This document shows positions 1 to 5,780 of a DNA stretch of 9,490 bases, one piece after another; the first letter of the stretch is position 1, and each line of letters starts with the position of its first letter. The stretch covers positions 1 to 9,490 of the forward strand of contig CALKYB010000285.1 in the NCBI GenBank assembly GCA_938003565.1, given 5' to 3'. Below the pieces are notes generated by a model, which worked only from the letters and a program-made list of their open reading frames with translations, had not been told where the DNA came from and did not search any database. Origin of the DNA: an uncultured bacterium. GTDB taxonomy: Bacteria > Bdellovibrionota_C > UBA2361 > SZUA-149 > CALKYB01. Position numbers and translations under genes: made by a program.

Positions 1-1
1 C

Positions 2-697
2 TTACCTTGTAGAAGTGGGGCTTCGGAAGATGTTTTTGGGATGATAACAAATGAAGACCTTGTTTGTGGTGAGGTCCTAAACTGGCTGGAGATTGCTAAT
101 GTTTCGTCTACTACGACAGCGGTTACAGTAACTTTACGAGGGCCAGAGGGGAATCCTCTGCAGGTTATTAGTGATTCAATTGGGCCTAAGGCTCAAAGAA
201 ACTACAACGCCAGTGCGGCATTGTCGCAGGGAGAGATTGGAACGGTTCAGGTTGAGTCTTCAACTGCTGGTTCAGTTGTTGCACAGAGTTTGGTTTATAT
301 TTTCGACTGTGATTCTGTTAATATTCAAACAGCCTATATGACTCGATTGGCTCCAGCTGGTCGTCAAGCTCAAGTTGGAACTGGTAACACTTTCTTACAA
401 ATGGAGAATCAGCTTCGGATTGCTTCTACTATTAGTTTTCCAAGTTTGGTTGGGATTGATATTTTTTCTTTTTTGGGAGAGACAGGAGAGGGCTCATTTG
501 CGGTCCCAGGTTTTGGAGTGTCCGAGATTGACTTAACTCTAAACCCAGCTCTAGACTTTCAAGCAGACCGTTATGGAATCTTGTCTATTAATACGCCTGT
601 TGCTGGTAGTAGTGTGTCTGAGGTCTTAAGGGTTAGGAAGAAGATTGAGAACGGAAAAGAAAAGTATGATTTTGTCTTGCCAACTCCTCTCAGGTAG
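2..697 (+). CDS. C-terminal part of a probable exported protein with repeated beta-sandwich modules (partial, 5' end outside window)
   Basis: The reading frame is open from base 2 to the TAG at 695-697, so the ATG at 41 is probably internal and the gene starts before the window. I do not recognise a named family. Counting from that ATG, two stretches resemble each other: residues 14-86 begin NWLEIANVSS and end with GTVQVESSTAGSVVAQSLVY, and residues 123-198 begin NQLRIAS and end with GILSINTPVAGSSVSEVLRV. Both are rich in alternating Val/Ile/Thr/Ser, with Gly/Asn/Pro at likely turns, as in Ig-like or similar beta-sandwich modules of bacterial surface proteins. Cys9 and Cys90 flank the first module and could form a disulfide, which would suit a location outside the cytoplasm. 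The C-terminus is short and basic-to-polar, with no membrane helix, LPXTG or other sorting motif that I can identify. The export and surface role is an inference. The next gene is convergent, 43 bases downstream, with no clear terminator hairpin between. Confidence 0.7.
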   Translation, partial: LPCRSGASEDVFGMITNEDLVCGEVLNWLEIANVSSTTTAVTVTLRGPEGNPLQVISDSIGPKAQRNYNASAALSQGEIGTVQVESSTAGSVVAQSLVYIFDCDSVNIQTAYMTRLAPAGRQAQVGTGNTFLQMENQLRIASTISFPSLVGIDIFSFLGETGEGSFAVPGFGVSEIDLTLNPALDFQADRYGILSINTPVAGSSVSEVLRVRKKIENGKEKYDFVLPTPLR

Positions 698-740
698 CGG
701 GTAATAAATTTTTAACCATACATTTTTAAAGATGCTCAGG

Positions 741-1364
741 TCATAATATCTCCGGTATGTTTTTTGGATTTTCGACTACTTTGTCAGCATCTTTATGTTC
801 GGATGCATTCCCGTAGCCCCAGGATACGGCAACTGCTTTTAGGCCATTGGCCTTAGCTCCATCAATATCGAAAATTCGATCTCCTATCATGATAGCCTCT
901 TTGGGGGCTATGTTTTCTTGTCTAAGTGCATGGGCTAAGAGAAGTTTTTTGTCTGACATAGAGCCATCCATGTTGCTGCCATACACGGATTTAAAGAGGC
1001 TTCTAATACCGAAGTGTTTTAGGACGATTTCAGCCTGTGGAGTTGGTTTAGTTGTGGCGATAAAAAGTGTGTGGTTTTTTTGTAAACTCTCCAGAGTTTC
1101 CTCAATTTGAGGGAATAGGCTGTTCTGGTAGATTCCAGTTTCTAGATACTTTTCACGATATGTAGAAATGGCTTCTCGAATTTCAGATTCGCTTTCTGAT
1201 CCAATGAGTTTTGCAACGCTATCCTCAAATGGGGGCCCTACTACCCAGCCGAGGTCACTGTTGGGGATCGGTTTGTTGAAAACCTCAAGCATATACTTCA
1301 CTGTATCAACAATTCCAGGTTTTGAATCAGTGAGGGTTCCGTCTAGGTCGAAGAAAATATTCAT
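741..1364 (-). CDS. HAD-superfamily (subfamily IA) phosphatase, phosphoglycolate-phosphatase-like
   Basis: A 207-residue cytoplasmic HAD hydrolase. All four HAD motifs are visible. Motif I is DLDGT at residues 6-10, with nucleophile Asp6 and acid/base Asp8. Motif II is Thr104 in FIATTKP. Motif III is a lysine at 139 or 140 in SDKKLLL. Motif IV is GDRIFD with metal-binding Asp162 and Asp166. The helical cap between motifs I and II (about residues 15-85) and the IMIGDR...DIDGAKANG pattern put it in the Gph/PgmB-like branch. Possible substrates include 2-phosphoglycolate, nucleotide monophosphates or sugar phosphates, and sequence alone does not decide. I start it at the ATG ending at 1364 because DLDGT then falls at the usual distance from the N-terminus. 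A longer frame from 1412 would add 16 unrelated residues overlapping ddl. It begins 8 bases after the ddl stop codon with no good Shine-Dalgarno sequence, which suggests translational coupling to ddl. Confidence 0.88.
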   Translation of the reverse strand: MNIFFDLDGTLTDSKPGIVDTVKYMLEVFNKPIPNSDLGWVVGPPFEDSVAKLIGSESESEIREAISTYREKYLETGIYQNSLFPQIEETLESLQKNHTLFIATTKPTPQAEIVLKHFGIRSLFKSVYGSNMDGSMSDKKLLLAHALRQENIAPKEAIMIGDRIFDIDGAKANGLKAVAVSWGYGNASEHKDADKVVENPKNIPEIL

Positions 1365-1372
1365 GATGTTAA

Positions 1373-2476
1373 CTATTGCACTGATGATTTTAGGGCAGTG
1401 ATTGACTCCCAACGCGCCATAGCAAGATCTACTAGGTTATCAATCAGTTCGGGGTAGTCAATGCCACTCTCGGCCCACATGGATGGATACATGCTAATTC
1501 TAGTGAAGCCAGGCATAGTGTTAATTTCGTTTACTATGAATTTGCCAGATTCATTTAGAAAAAAATCTACACGAGCGAGTCCAGAGCAGCCAAGAGTGGT
1601 GTAGGCCTTAATAGCTAAACTTTGGACTTCTGCAACTTCTGCCTCACTGAGTTTAGCAGGGATTTGTAGTTGGGCGCCGCTGTCACTAATGTATTTTGTT
1701 TCAAATGAATAAAATACATCGCTTAGAATAATTTCTCCAGGTAGTGAAGCGACTGGTCTCGAATTTCCTAAGACCGAGCATTCGATTTCTCTGCCAGAGA
1801 CAGCTTCCTCAACCAGCAACTTAGTGTCAAATTTAAAAGCTTGCTTTAAGCCTGTTTCGAATTCCTCTTCACTATTAACTTTATAAACTCCTACTGAAGA
1901 GCCCTGATTCGCTGGTTTGATGAACATTGGAGTGCCGAGGCTTTTTTGCGCGACATTAAAATGTAGGTCCTCCCCATCCTTTTCAGTAACTAGGTATTTG
2001 CTGTTAGGTATTTCCGCTAAGCTTAATAGTCTTTTTGTGATGTCTTTATCCATGCAAGCAGCTGAGGCTAGAACATCACATCCGACAAATCGCAGTCCTA
2101 GTAATTTTAAGAGGCCTTGTATGCTACCGTCTTCTCCCTTTGGCCCATGTAAGACTGGAAATACACAGTCAACTTGTCCAATACTTTTGTCATTTACAAA
2201 AAAACAATTTGGACCCTCACCAGGTTTGAGAGAGATTTGAGATTTACTTTCAACGAGTTTGACTTTCTTTGGATTGGATTCATTTTCTAAAAGATTTTCA
2301 GTGGATTGCAGCCACCACTTTCCAGTTCGATCAATGCCGATTGGAATAACCTTGTATTTCTCAGGACTCATCGCCCGAATTATATTCCTTGCAGACAGTA
2401 GGGAGATTTCATGCTCTGATGATTGCCCACCTAAGAGCACGATTATAGTCGTTTTTTTATTCGTTGTTTTAGTCAT
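1373..2476 (-). CDS. ddl: D-alanine--D-alanine ligase
   Basis: Ligates two D-alanines using ATP in the cytoplasm, making the dipeptide that MurF adds to the peptidoglycan precursor. At 367 residues it is within the family range. The ATP-grasp layout is complete. The N-terminal substrate motif is GGQSSEHEIS, with Glu21 matching E. coli DdlB Glu15. HGPKGEDG lies at 110-117. The ATP-binding strand and loop are KPANQGSSVGV (187-197), containing the serine that matches DdlB Ser150. The omega loop carries Lys261-Tyr262, the pair typical of D-Ala-D-Ala rather than D-Ala-D-lactate enzymes. Arg302 and the metal ligands Asp304, Glu317 and Asn319 (NEINTMPG) are present. The start is the ATG ending at 2476, just before the first beta strand; no strong ribosome-binding site precedes it. 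The gene sits outside any mur/fts cluster, paired only with a HAD phosphatase. Enzyme identity is secure; assigning it to a Ddl subtype is not possible here. Confidence 0.97.
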   Translation of the reverse strand: MTKTTNKKTTIIVLLGGQSSEHEISLLSARNIIRAMSPEKYKVIPIGIDRTGKWWLQSTENLLENESNPKKVKLVESKSQISLKPGEGPNCFFVNDKSIGQVDCVFPVLHGPKGEDGSIQGLLKLLGLRFVGCDVLASAACMDKDITKRLLSLAEIPNSKYLVTEKDGEDLHFNVAQKSLGTPMFIKPANQGSSVGVYKVNSEEEFETGLKQAFKFDTKLLVEEAVSGREIECSVLGNSRPVASLPGEIILSDVFYSFETKYISDSGAQLQIPAKLSEAEVAEVQSLAIKAYTTLGCSGLARVDFFLNESGKFIVNEINTMPGFTRISMYPSMWAESGIDYPELIDNLVDLAMARWESITALKSSVQ

Positions 2477-2687
2477 GGGCAGTAAACTAGAACATTAGGA
2501 TACTTAATAGCAATAGACCACTTTGGTCCGCGCTCAGGTTTCGGCTATGCTTTATTGGGCAAAGTCCTATAGGCTTGGACGCACTAAAGTGAACCACTCT
2601 CCTCGAGCTTCATTGGCGTAGATTGGCAGAAATTTTAAAGCGTATCCGGTCTATTTTTTAGAAATTTAATCTAGTGGAGTTGGTGAA
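2477..2687. promoter_or_regulatory. Divergent intergenic region between ddl and the membrane methyltransferase
   Basis: These 211 bases must hold the promoters for both flanking units, but I find no convincing sigma-70 -35/-10 pair for either. An imperfect inverted repeat is present: 2519-2530 (CACTTTGGTCCG) against 2580-2591 (CGCACTAAAGTG), with 10 of 12 Watson-Crick pairs plus one G-T pair, enclosing 49 bases. That interval includes a perfect 8-base palindrome CCTATAGG. The methyltransferase has a good ribosome-binding site, GGAG at 2676-2679, eight bases before its ATG. No open reading frame or recognisable RNA gene is visible. Confidence 0.5.
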
Positions 2688-3179
2688 ATGGAGTCAGGTA
2701 AGTCCTTCCCTGAAACTGAGGAAGAGGTTGGAAGGAAGCGACGCCTTTATCCGCCCCATGTTTTGTTTCTCGCAATTGTTTGTATGAAGGTAGTTGATTT
2801 ACTTTTTTTTCGAGAAATTTTTTCTAGTATTTACTTCGTCTATTTAGGTGCCCTTGTGGCGATTCTTGGAATTGCTTTAGTGATTCATTGTAGAAAGCTA
2901 TTTTTTGCCGCCGATACTGAAATTACTCCGTTTAAAGAGTCTAGTAGTTTGATAGTTTCTGGTGCTTACAGATATTCTCGAAATCCTATTTATTTGGGAA
3001 TGTTGATGGTGATATTTGGTGTAGCCTTAGAGTTTAACAATGTTGCTACATTGTTGGTTCCCCTGGCGTTTTTTATTTGGATTCGTCAGTGTTTTGTTCT
3101 TCCCGAAGAGAGAATGATGGAAGAAACCCACGGTGTAGAGTTTGAAAACTATCGGAGTGCCGTGAGACGTTGGTTATAA
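2688..3179 (+). CDS. Membrane methyltransferase of the isoprenylcysteine carboxyl methyltransferase / phospholipid methyltransferase type
   Basis: A 163-residue integral membrane protein of the ICMT/PEMT fold (PF04140/PF04191-like), which transfers methyl groups from S-adenosylmethionine at the membrane. Family signs are SGAYRYSRNPIYLG at 91-104, the usual cofactor and substrate motif, and the C-terminal block with EER (140-142), a Tyr at 155 and a closing RRWL. Hydrophobic segments lie at about 24-40, 46-67, 102-114 and 118-136. The first 22 residues are charged and probably cytoplasmic. Bacterial members act on varied or unknown lipophilic substrates and the true substrate cannot be read from sequence. 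Eukaryote-style protein prenylcysteine methylation is unlikely in a bacterium. The start is supported by GGAG eight bases upstream. The gene stands alone on its strand. Its last Leu codon and stop (TTATAA) are shared with the end of the convergent pilin operon. Confidence 0.88.
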   Translation: MESGKSFPETEEEVGRKRRLYPPHVLFLAIVCMKVVDLLFFREIFSSIYFVYLGALVAILGIALVIHCRKLFFAADTEITPFKESSSLIVSGAYRYSRNPIYLGMLMVIFGVALEFNNVATLLVPLAFFIWIRQCFVLPEERMMEETHGVEFENYRSAVRRWL

Positions 3180-3992
3180 ACCGTCACTCGCAATAAGTAT
3201 CCTTGTCGGCCATAGTTTGCCAGAGAGTGGTGGGGAGCATCCTGCCCAGCCCGGGGTCGATTCAAACCTGTAGCCAAATTTTTTTTCTAGTGGCGCGAAT
3301 AGGAAGACTCGTTTTGATTCTGTGCCTTCCCCCAACTCAGGATTGCATATTTCCCACTTGTTGGTCGCCGAGGCGATATTGATGGTGCCTTTTGCTGAAT
3401 AAATTAAAATTTCCTTCACTTCTGGAGCATTGATTTCAAGGTTGCCTATTTCTATGTCAGAGATTGCGAAAATTGAAATTCGCTCGGCTGAGCTAGTTAG
3501 AATTAAGTTTTTGAGTCGTAAGTATCCTTGCGTGAAGTAAGTATCCTGACTGAACTCTACAACATCGTTACTTCTGAGATTTCCCTTAGTGTATGACCAA
3601 ACGAAACTAGGGTTTTTGCATGTTTGTTTCGAACTATACTTTTTAGTAGCCCAGGCCTCAGATTCTAAGCATTCGGAGGACTCTAACTTTTCTAGCTCAT
3701 CCCAGTTGGGGCTAGGGAAGTGAACTCTTTTATTGATGTAAGTCAACTCTGTGTGATTTTCCCCATCGGTTTGATCTCTTTGTTGCACACCGGGTATCTC
3801 AAGCAGGTTGACCTCACCGGAGCGTCGAGTGGCTGCTTCGCTTAATCTATTGAATTGCTCTAGGTTTGCTTGGGTTAGTTCTTTGAGTGAGTAAAAACTA
3901 TGGAAGAGTAGAGTGGTTAATAAGTTTAATAGTAAAGTAATAGCTAGTACAGATATTAGTAGTGCCCCTGATTGGTTTTCTTTTGTTCTCAT
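3174..3992 (-). CDS. PilX/GspK-like minor (pseudo)pilin with a probable beta-helical segment
   Basis: Fourth and last gene of the pilin cluster, 272 residues. A nine-residue leader ending in Gly9 precedes ALLISVLAITLLLNLLTTLL, a hydrophobic helix like the N-terminus of PilX and GspK. Like those proteins it lacks the conserved Glu at mature position +5, where a Ser is found. After a coiled-coil-like helix (about 35-58) and a polar stretch, residues about 145-210 form short repeated strands with alternating Ile/Leu and Asn/Gly (for example FAISDIEIGNLEINAPEV), resembling a right-handed beta-helix. Four cysteines (108, 125, 216, 252) could pair outside the cytoplasm. It is longer than typical PilX and lacks an obvious GspK helical domain, so I give only the general class. 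Its ATG overlaps the preceding stop codon in ATGA, with GGAG eight bases upstream, so translation is probably coupled. Confidence 0.72.
   Translation of the reverse strand: MRTKENQSGALLISVLAITLLLNLLTTLLFHSFYSLKELTQANLEQFNRLSEAATRRSGEVNLLEIPGVQQRDQTDGENHTELTYINKRVHFPSPNWDELEKLESSECLESEAWATKKYSSKQTCKNPSFVWSYTKGNLRSNDVVEFSQDTYFTQGYLRLKNLILTSSAERISIFAISDIEIGNLEINAPEVKEILIYSAKGTINIASATNKWEICNPELGEGTESKRVFLFAPLEKKFGYRFESTPGWAGCSPPLSGKLWPTRILIASDGL
3194..3547 (+). repeat. Three copies of the 10-base word TAAGTATCCT inside the PilX/GspK-like gene
   Basis: TAAGTATCCT occurs at 3194-3203, 3519-3528 and 3538-3547 on the + strand. A fourth copy lies on the opposite strand at 2497-2506, in the leader of ddl. 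Within the PilX/GspK-like gene the copies are read in different frames (RILI, GYL and DTY), so a repeated amino-acid motif does not explain them. The last two copies are 19 bases apart. Function is unknown; the copies could be chance or short binding sites. Confidence 0.4.
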
Positions 3993-4732
3993 AGGAGTAG
4001 CTCCAGGTGAGATGCTGATTTAGGCCGATTTGCAAGATAGAATATTTTTAGCCCACCGTTTGGAAGCTTAGCGGTTACTTTAATTGCTCTGCTCGCTGAT
4101 GCTTCGAATTTTAGTATTTCAAATTCCTCGAAGAGTTTTTGTTTTGACTTGGTTAGTAGCGATTTTTGGTAAACACTCCGGTTAGTATCTAAGCCAATTT
4201 CGACTATGTCCTTGATACCAATTATCACTCCATCTTGTTCGAGATTGTCTGCTGAGTAGCCGGGAGTCTTTACTGCCTCAATTGTGCCAGAGATACAGTA
4301 TCCTTGAGTTTGATAGTTTTCTGAGTGGAATTTGAAAAAACTAACCCCGTCCACTGAAAGAGCGGCCCAACCTTTTGCTGCTTTACTTAGTGAAGATTCC
4401 CCACAGGCCCGTAAATAGTTTCCTCTTTTGGTTGTAATCTTTTTTCGTATTGAGATTGTGGGTAGTATTACAGTTAACTTTTCATTTTCTATAGAGACTT
4501 GATTTAGCGAAAAAATTTGCTCATCGTTCTCTACGATGTTTCTTAGAATAGATTGAAACTTAGCCTCCTTAAGTTCTAGTTTTTTAGTGCTCAGCCTCTG
4601 GTTCAGGTTAGATCCTTGAGAAACTATTGTTGGGAGAAACATTGCCAATAGGGTGCCGCTGATTGATATGGTGACTAGGAACTCTAGGAATGTTCGACCG
4701 GCTTCTTTGGTTTTTTTTATCTTGGCTTCCAT
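3989..4732 (-). CDS. PilW/GspJ-like minor (pseudo)pilin
   Basis: A 247-residue type IV prepilin-like protein. It has a basic leader (MEAKIKKTKEAG) with the predicted prepilin-peptidase cut after Gly12. This is followed by RTFLEFLVTISISG, where Glu17 is the conserved mature +5 glutamate, and a hydrophobic helix to about residue 37. The rest is a soluble, strand-rich domain with two cysteines, 110 and 146. Size and third position in a GspH-I-J-K-like series suggest the PilW/GspJ role, a minor subunit that helps build the tip of the pilus or pseudopilus in the inner membrane and periplasm. The soluble domain is divergent, so the subfamily name is inferred mainly from gene order. The start lies inside the preceding gene (16-base overlap), with AGAGAG eight bases upstream as ribosome-binding site. 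The end overlaps the next gene by four bases. Confidence 0.75.
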   Translation of the reverse strand: MEAKIKKTKEAGRTFLEFLVTISISGTLLAMFLPTIVSQGSNLNQRLSTKKLELKEAKFQSILRNIVENDEQIFSLNQVSIENEKLTVILPTISIRKKITTKRGNYLRACGESSLSKAAKGWAALSVDGVSFFKFHSENYQTQGYCISGTIEAVKTPGYSADNLEQDGVIIGIKDIVEIGLDTNRSVYQKSLLTKSKQKLFEEFEILKFEASASRAIKVTAKLPNGGLKIFYLANRPKSASHLELLL

Positions 4733-5073
4733 ATTTTAAACTCTCTTGTGCTGTTTAGTAGCTGAGCTTCGCATGTTTGAAGAGAGGAGATTTTTTCATT
4801 GTCCCTTAGTCTTTTTGTGCAATTTAGCTGCTCTAGTTTGTTTGAATTTAGATTGAGGTTTATGATTGCTTTAATTTCTTTGTCACTAAGCTTATTTGAT
4901 AGAACATGAGCTCGAATTGATCTTAGCGTGGAGATCTTTTGGTTTTTATTTTGTAGTGTTTTAGTTGCCTTTGCAATGTGGTAGAGGGAGCTAGAGGTGG
5001 CCGCAGTTGCTGAGATGAAAATAAAACTGGCTATGATGAGTTCCAAGATGTTCATTTTAATTGCTATCTCCAT
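4717..5073 (-). CDS. PilV/GspI-like minor (pseudo)pilin with a non-canonical leader
   Basis: A 118-residue protein whose N-terminus reads MEIAIK then MNILELIIASFIF, followed by a predominantly helical region and two C-terminal cysteines (85 and 101), as in small minor pilins. If mature numbering begins at Met7, Glu11 takes the conserved +5 position. However, the residue before the cut would be Lys6 instead of the near-invariant Gly. Two starts are possible. The ATG ending at 5073 gives a six-residue leader but has no Shine-Dalgarno sequence. The ATG ending at 5055 lies one base after the previous gene's stop codon and 12 bases after GGAG, but would leave no leader at all. No other start codon exists in this frame before an upstream stop. 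Position two in the cluster and its size fit the GspI/PilV role. Processing by prepilin peptidase is doubtful as read. Confidence 0.68.
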   Translation of the reverse strand: MEIAIKMNILELIIASFIFISATAATSSSLYHIAKATKTLQNKNQKISTLRSIRAHVLSNKLSDKEIKAIINLNLNSNKLEQLNCTKRLRDNEKISSLQTCEAQLLNSTREFKIWKPR

Positions 5074-5548
5074 TGAAGTGGCAGCTTGAAGTTATAAGGC
5101 CCCGAAGGGAAACTATTAGTGTGCAGTAATTGCCCTTCTTATCACTAATACTTAGTCTGCCGGGGCTGACGGTGCCCGTTGGGTAAAAATTTATAGTGTC
5201 TCTAAAGATTCCAAAATTGACGTCGACTATTTTCACTCCTCTTGGCAGAGGTATTGATTCTCTTAGCTTTCGTAAGTTTGTCGAACCTCCATTTGTAGTC
5301 CACAATAAAGAATCTCCCGCTAATTGAAGAGCAATTGTTTGCTGATTCAGAATAGCAAGTTGATGGTTCGCTAGTATTTCTTGCTCTATGAGCAAGGCAG
5401 CCTTGCCCGTATTCTGTCCGGCTACGCCCCAGTTCAAACCTGATAGTGAAAGGAATGTAACTGAGCTAGTTAGAGCAAGTATGCAAATGAGCTCTGCGAG
5501 GCTGTGGCCTGCGGTAGCTTTTATTTCTCTGTGTTTTACTCGGTTCAT
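5057..5548 (-). CDS. GspH/FimT-like (pseudo)pilin
   Basis: First gene of the cluster, 163 residues from the ATG ending at 5548. A TTG one codon earlier is possible but less likely. The leader MNRVKHREIKATAG is basic and ends in Gly14. The mature helix begins HSLAELICILA with Glu19 at +5, the canonical prepilin-peptidase site. The C-terminal region, with FYPTGTVSPGRLSI followed by YCTLIVSLRGLI (about 121-152), matches the GspH/FimT domain pattern of a turn with Pro/Gly followed by two strands ending in a Gly. Two late cysteines (142 and 156) may form a disulfide. GspH and FimT/FimU are minor subunits placed near the tip of T2SS pseudopili or type IV pili. A modest AGG precedes the ATG by nine bases. 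The promoter should lie in the intergenic region toward fumC. Confidence 0.8.
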   Translation of the reverse strand: MNRVKHREIKATAGHSLAELICILALTSSVTFLSLSGLNWGVAGQNTGKAALLIEQEILANHQLAILNQQTIALQLAGDSLLWTTNGGSTNLRKLRESIPLPRGVKIVDVNFGIFRDTINFYPTGTVSPGRLSISDKKGNYCTLIVSLRGLITSSCHFNGDSN

Positions 5549-5551
5549 CAA

Positions 5552-5780
5552 CTAATACCTGTCGCCGCTACACCAGGGTTAAACTAATTTATCTTCTCCC
5601 CTAGGTTGTCGCTGGGAATTCGCAAGTGTTTCAGGCTCTGGGTGTGTTTTAATTAACCGTGAAGAGTGGTAAGAAACCGGCAGCTATTTCGAGGGGCGGT
5701 TCTTGAAGCCTTAGGAGCCGCAAGATTGCAGCTGCCCCTCATTGATTTAAAATTTTATTGAATTATTAGAAAGGTTTGAA
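5552..5780. promoter_or_regulatory. Divergent intergenic region between the pilin operon and fumC
   Basis: About 230 bases between divergent transcription units, expected to contain both promoters. I see no convincing -35/-10 pair on either strand. The half nearest fumC holds strong nested inverted repeats (5679-5740), described separately. After them comes an AT-rich stretch (5741-5765) and the fumC ribosome-binding site GAAAGG at about 5769-5774. No small open reading frame or known RNA family is recognised. Confidence 0.55.
5679..5740 (+). repeat. Nested inverted repeats (possible structured leader) upstream of fumC
   Basis: Three pairings can be drawn. Stem A pairs GGCAGCT (5679-5685) with AGCTGCC (5730-5736). 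Stem B pairs GAGGGGC (5691-5697) with GCCCCTC (5734-5740). A hairpin pairs 5696-5705 with 5712-5721 (GCGGTTC with GAGCCGC plus G-T and A-T pairs; six-base loop). A and B share bases 5734-5736, so they exclude each other, while the hairpin fits inside either. No T-run follows, so it is not a standard intrinsic terminator on the + strand. It could be an mRNA leader switch, a DNA operator region or a small palindromic element. Confidence 0.55.

Noticed and set aside
698..740. Possible terminator between the convergent partial gene and the HAD phosphatase
   Set aside because: The spacer is AT-rich with a short direct repeat ATTTTTAA (708-715 and 722-729), but no G/C-containing hairpin followed by a T-run is visible.
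847..1401. Two open frames on the + strand opposite the HAD phosphatase
   Set aside because: They are antisense to a gene with complete HAD motifs, and their translations show no domain pattern.
1365..1412. N-terminal extension of the HAD phosphatase to 223 residues
   Set aside because: It overlaps the end of ddl and adds residues before a motif I that normally sits within the first ten residues.
1917..2498. Two open frames on the + strand opposite ddl
   Set aside because: They lie antisense to clear ATP-grasp motifs and have no recognisable features or ribosome-binding sites.
2521..2580. Possible tRNA or small RNA in the ddl upstream spacer
   Set aside because: GTCC and GGAC can pair at the ends, but no cloverleaf arms, T-loop or anticodon stem can be formed.
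5691..5765. Intrinsic terminator reading toward fumC
   Set aside because: The GC-rich stem is strong, but it is followed by ATTGATTTAAAATTTT and no continuous T-run, and it lies directly upstream of the fumC start codon.
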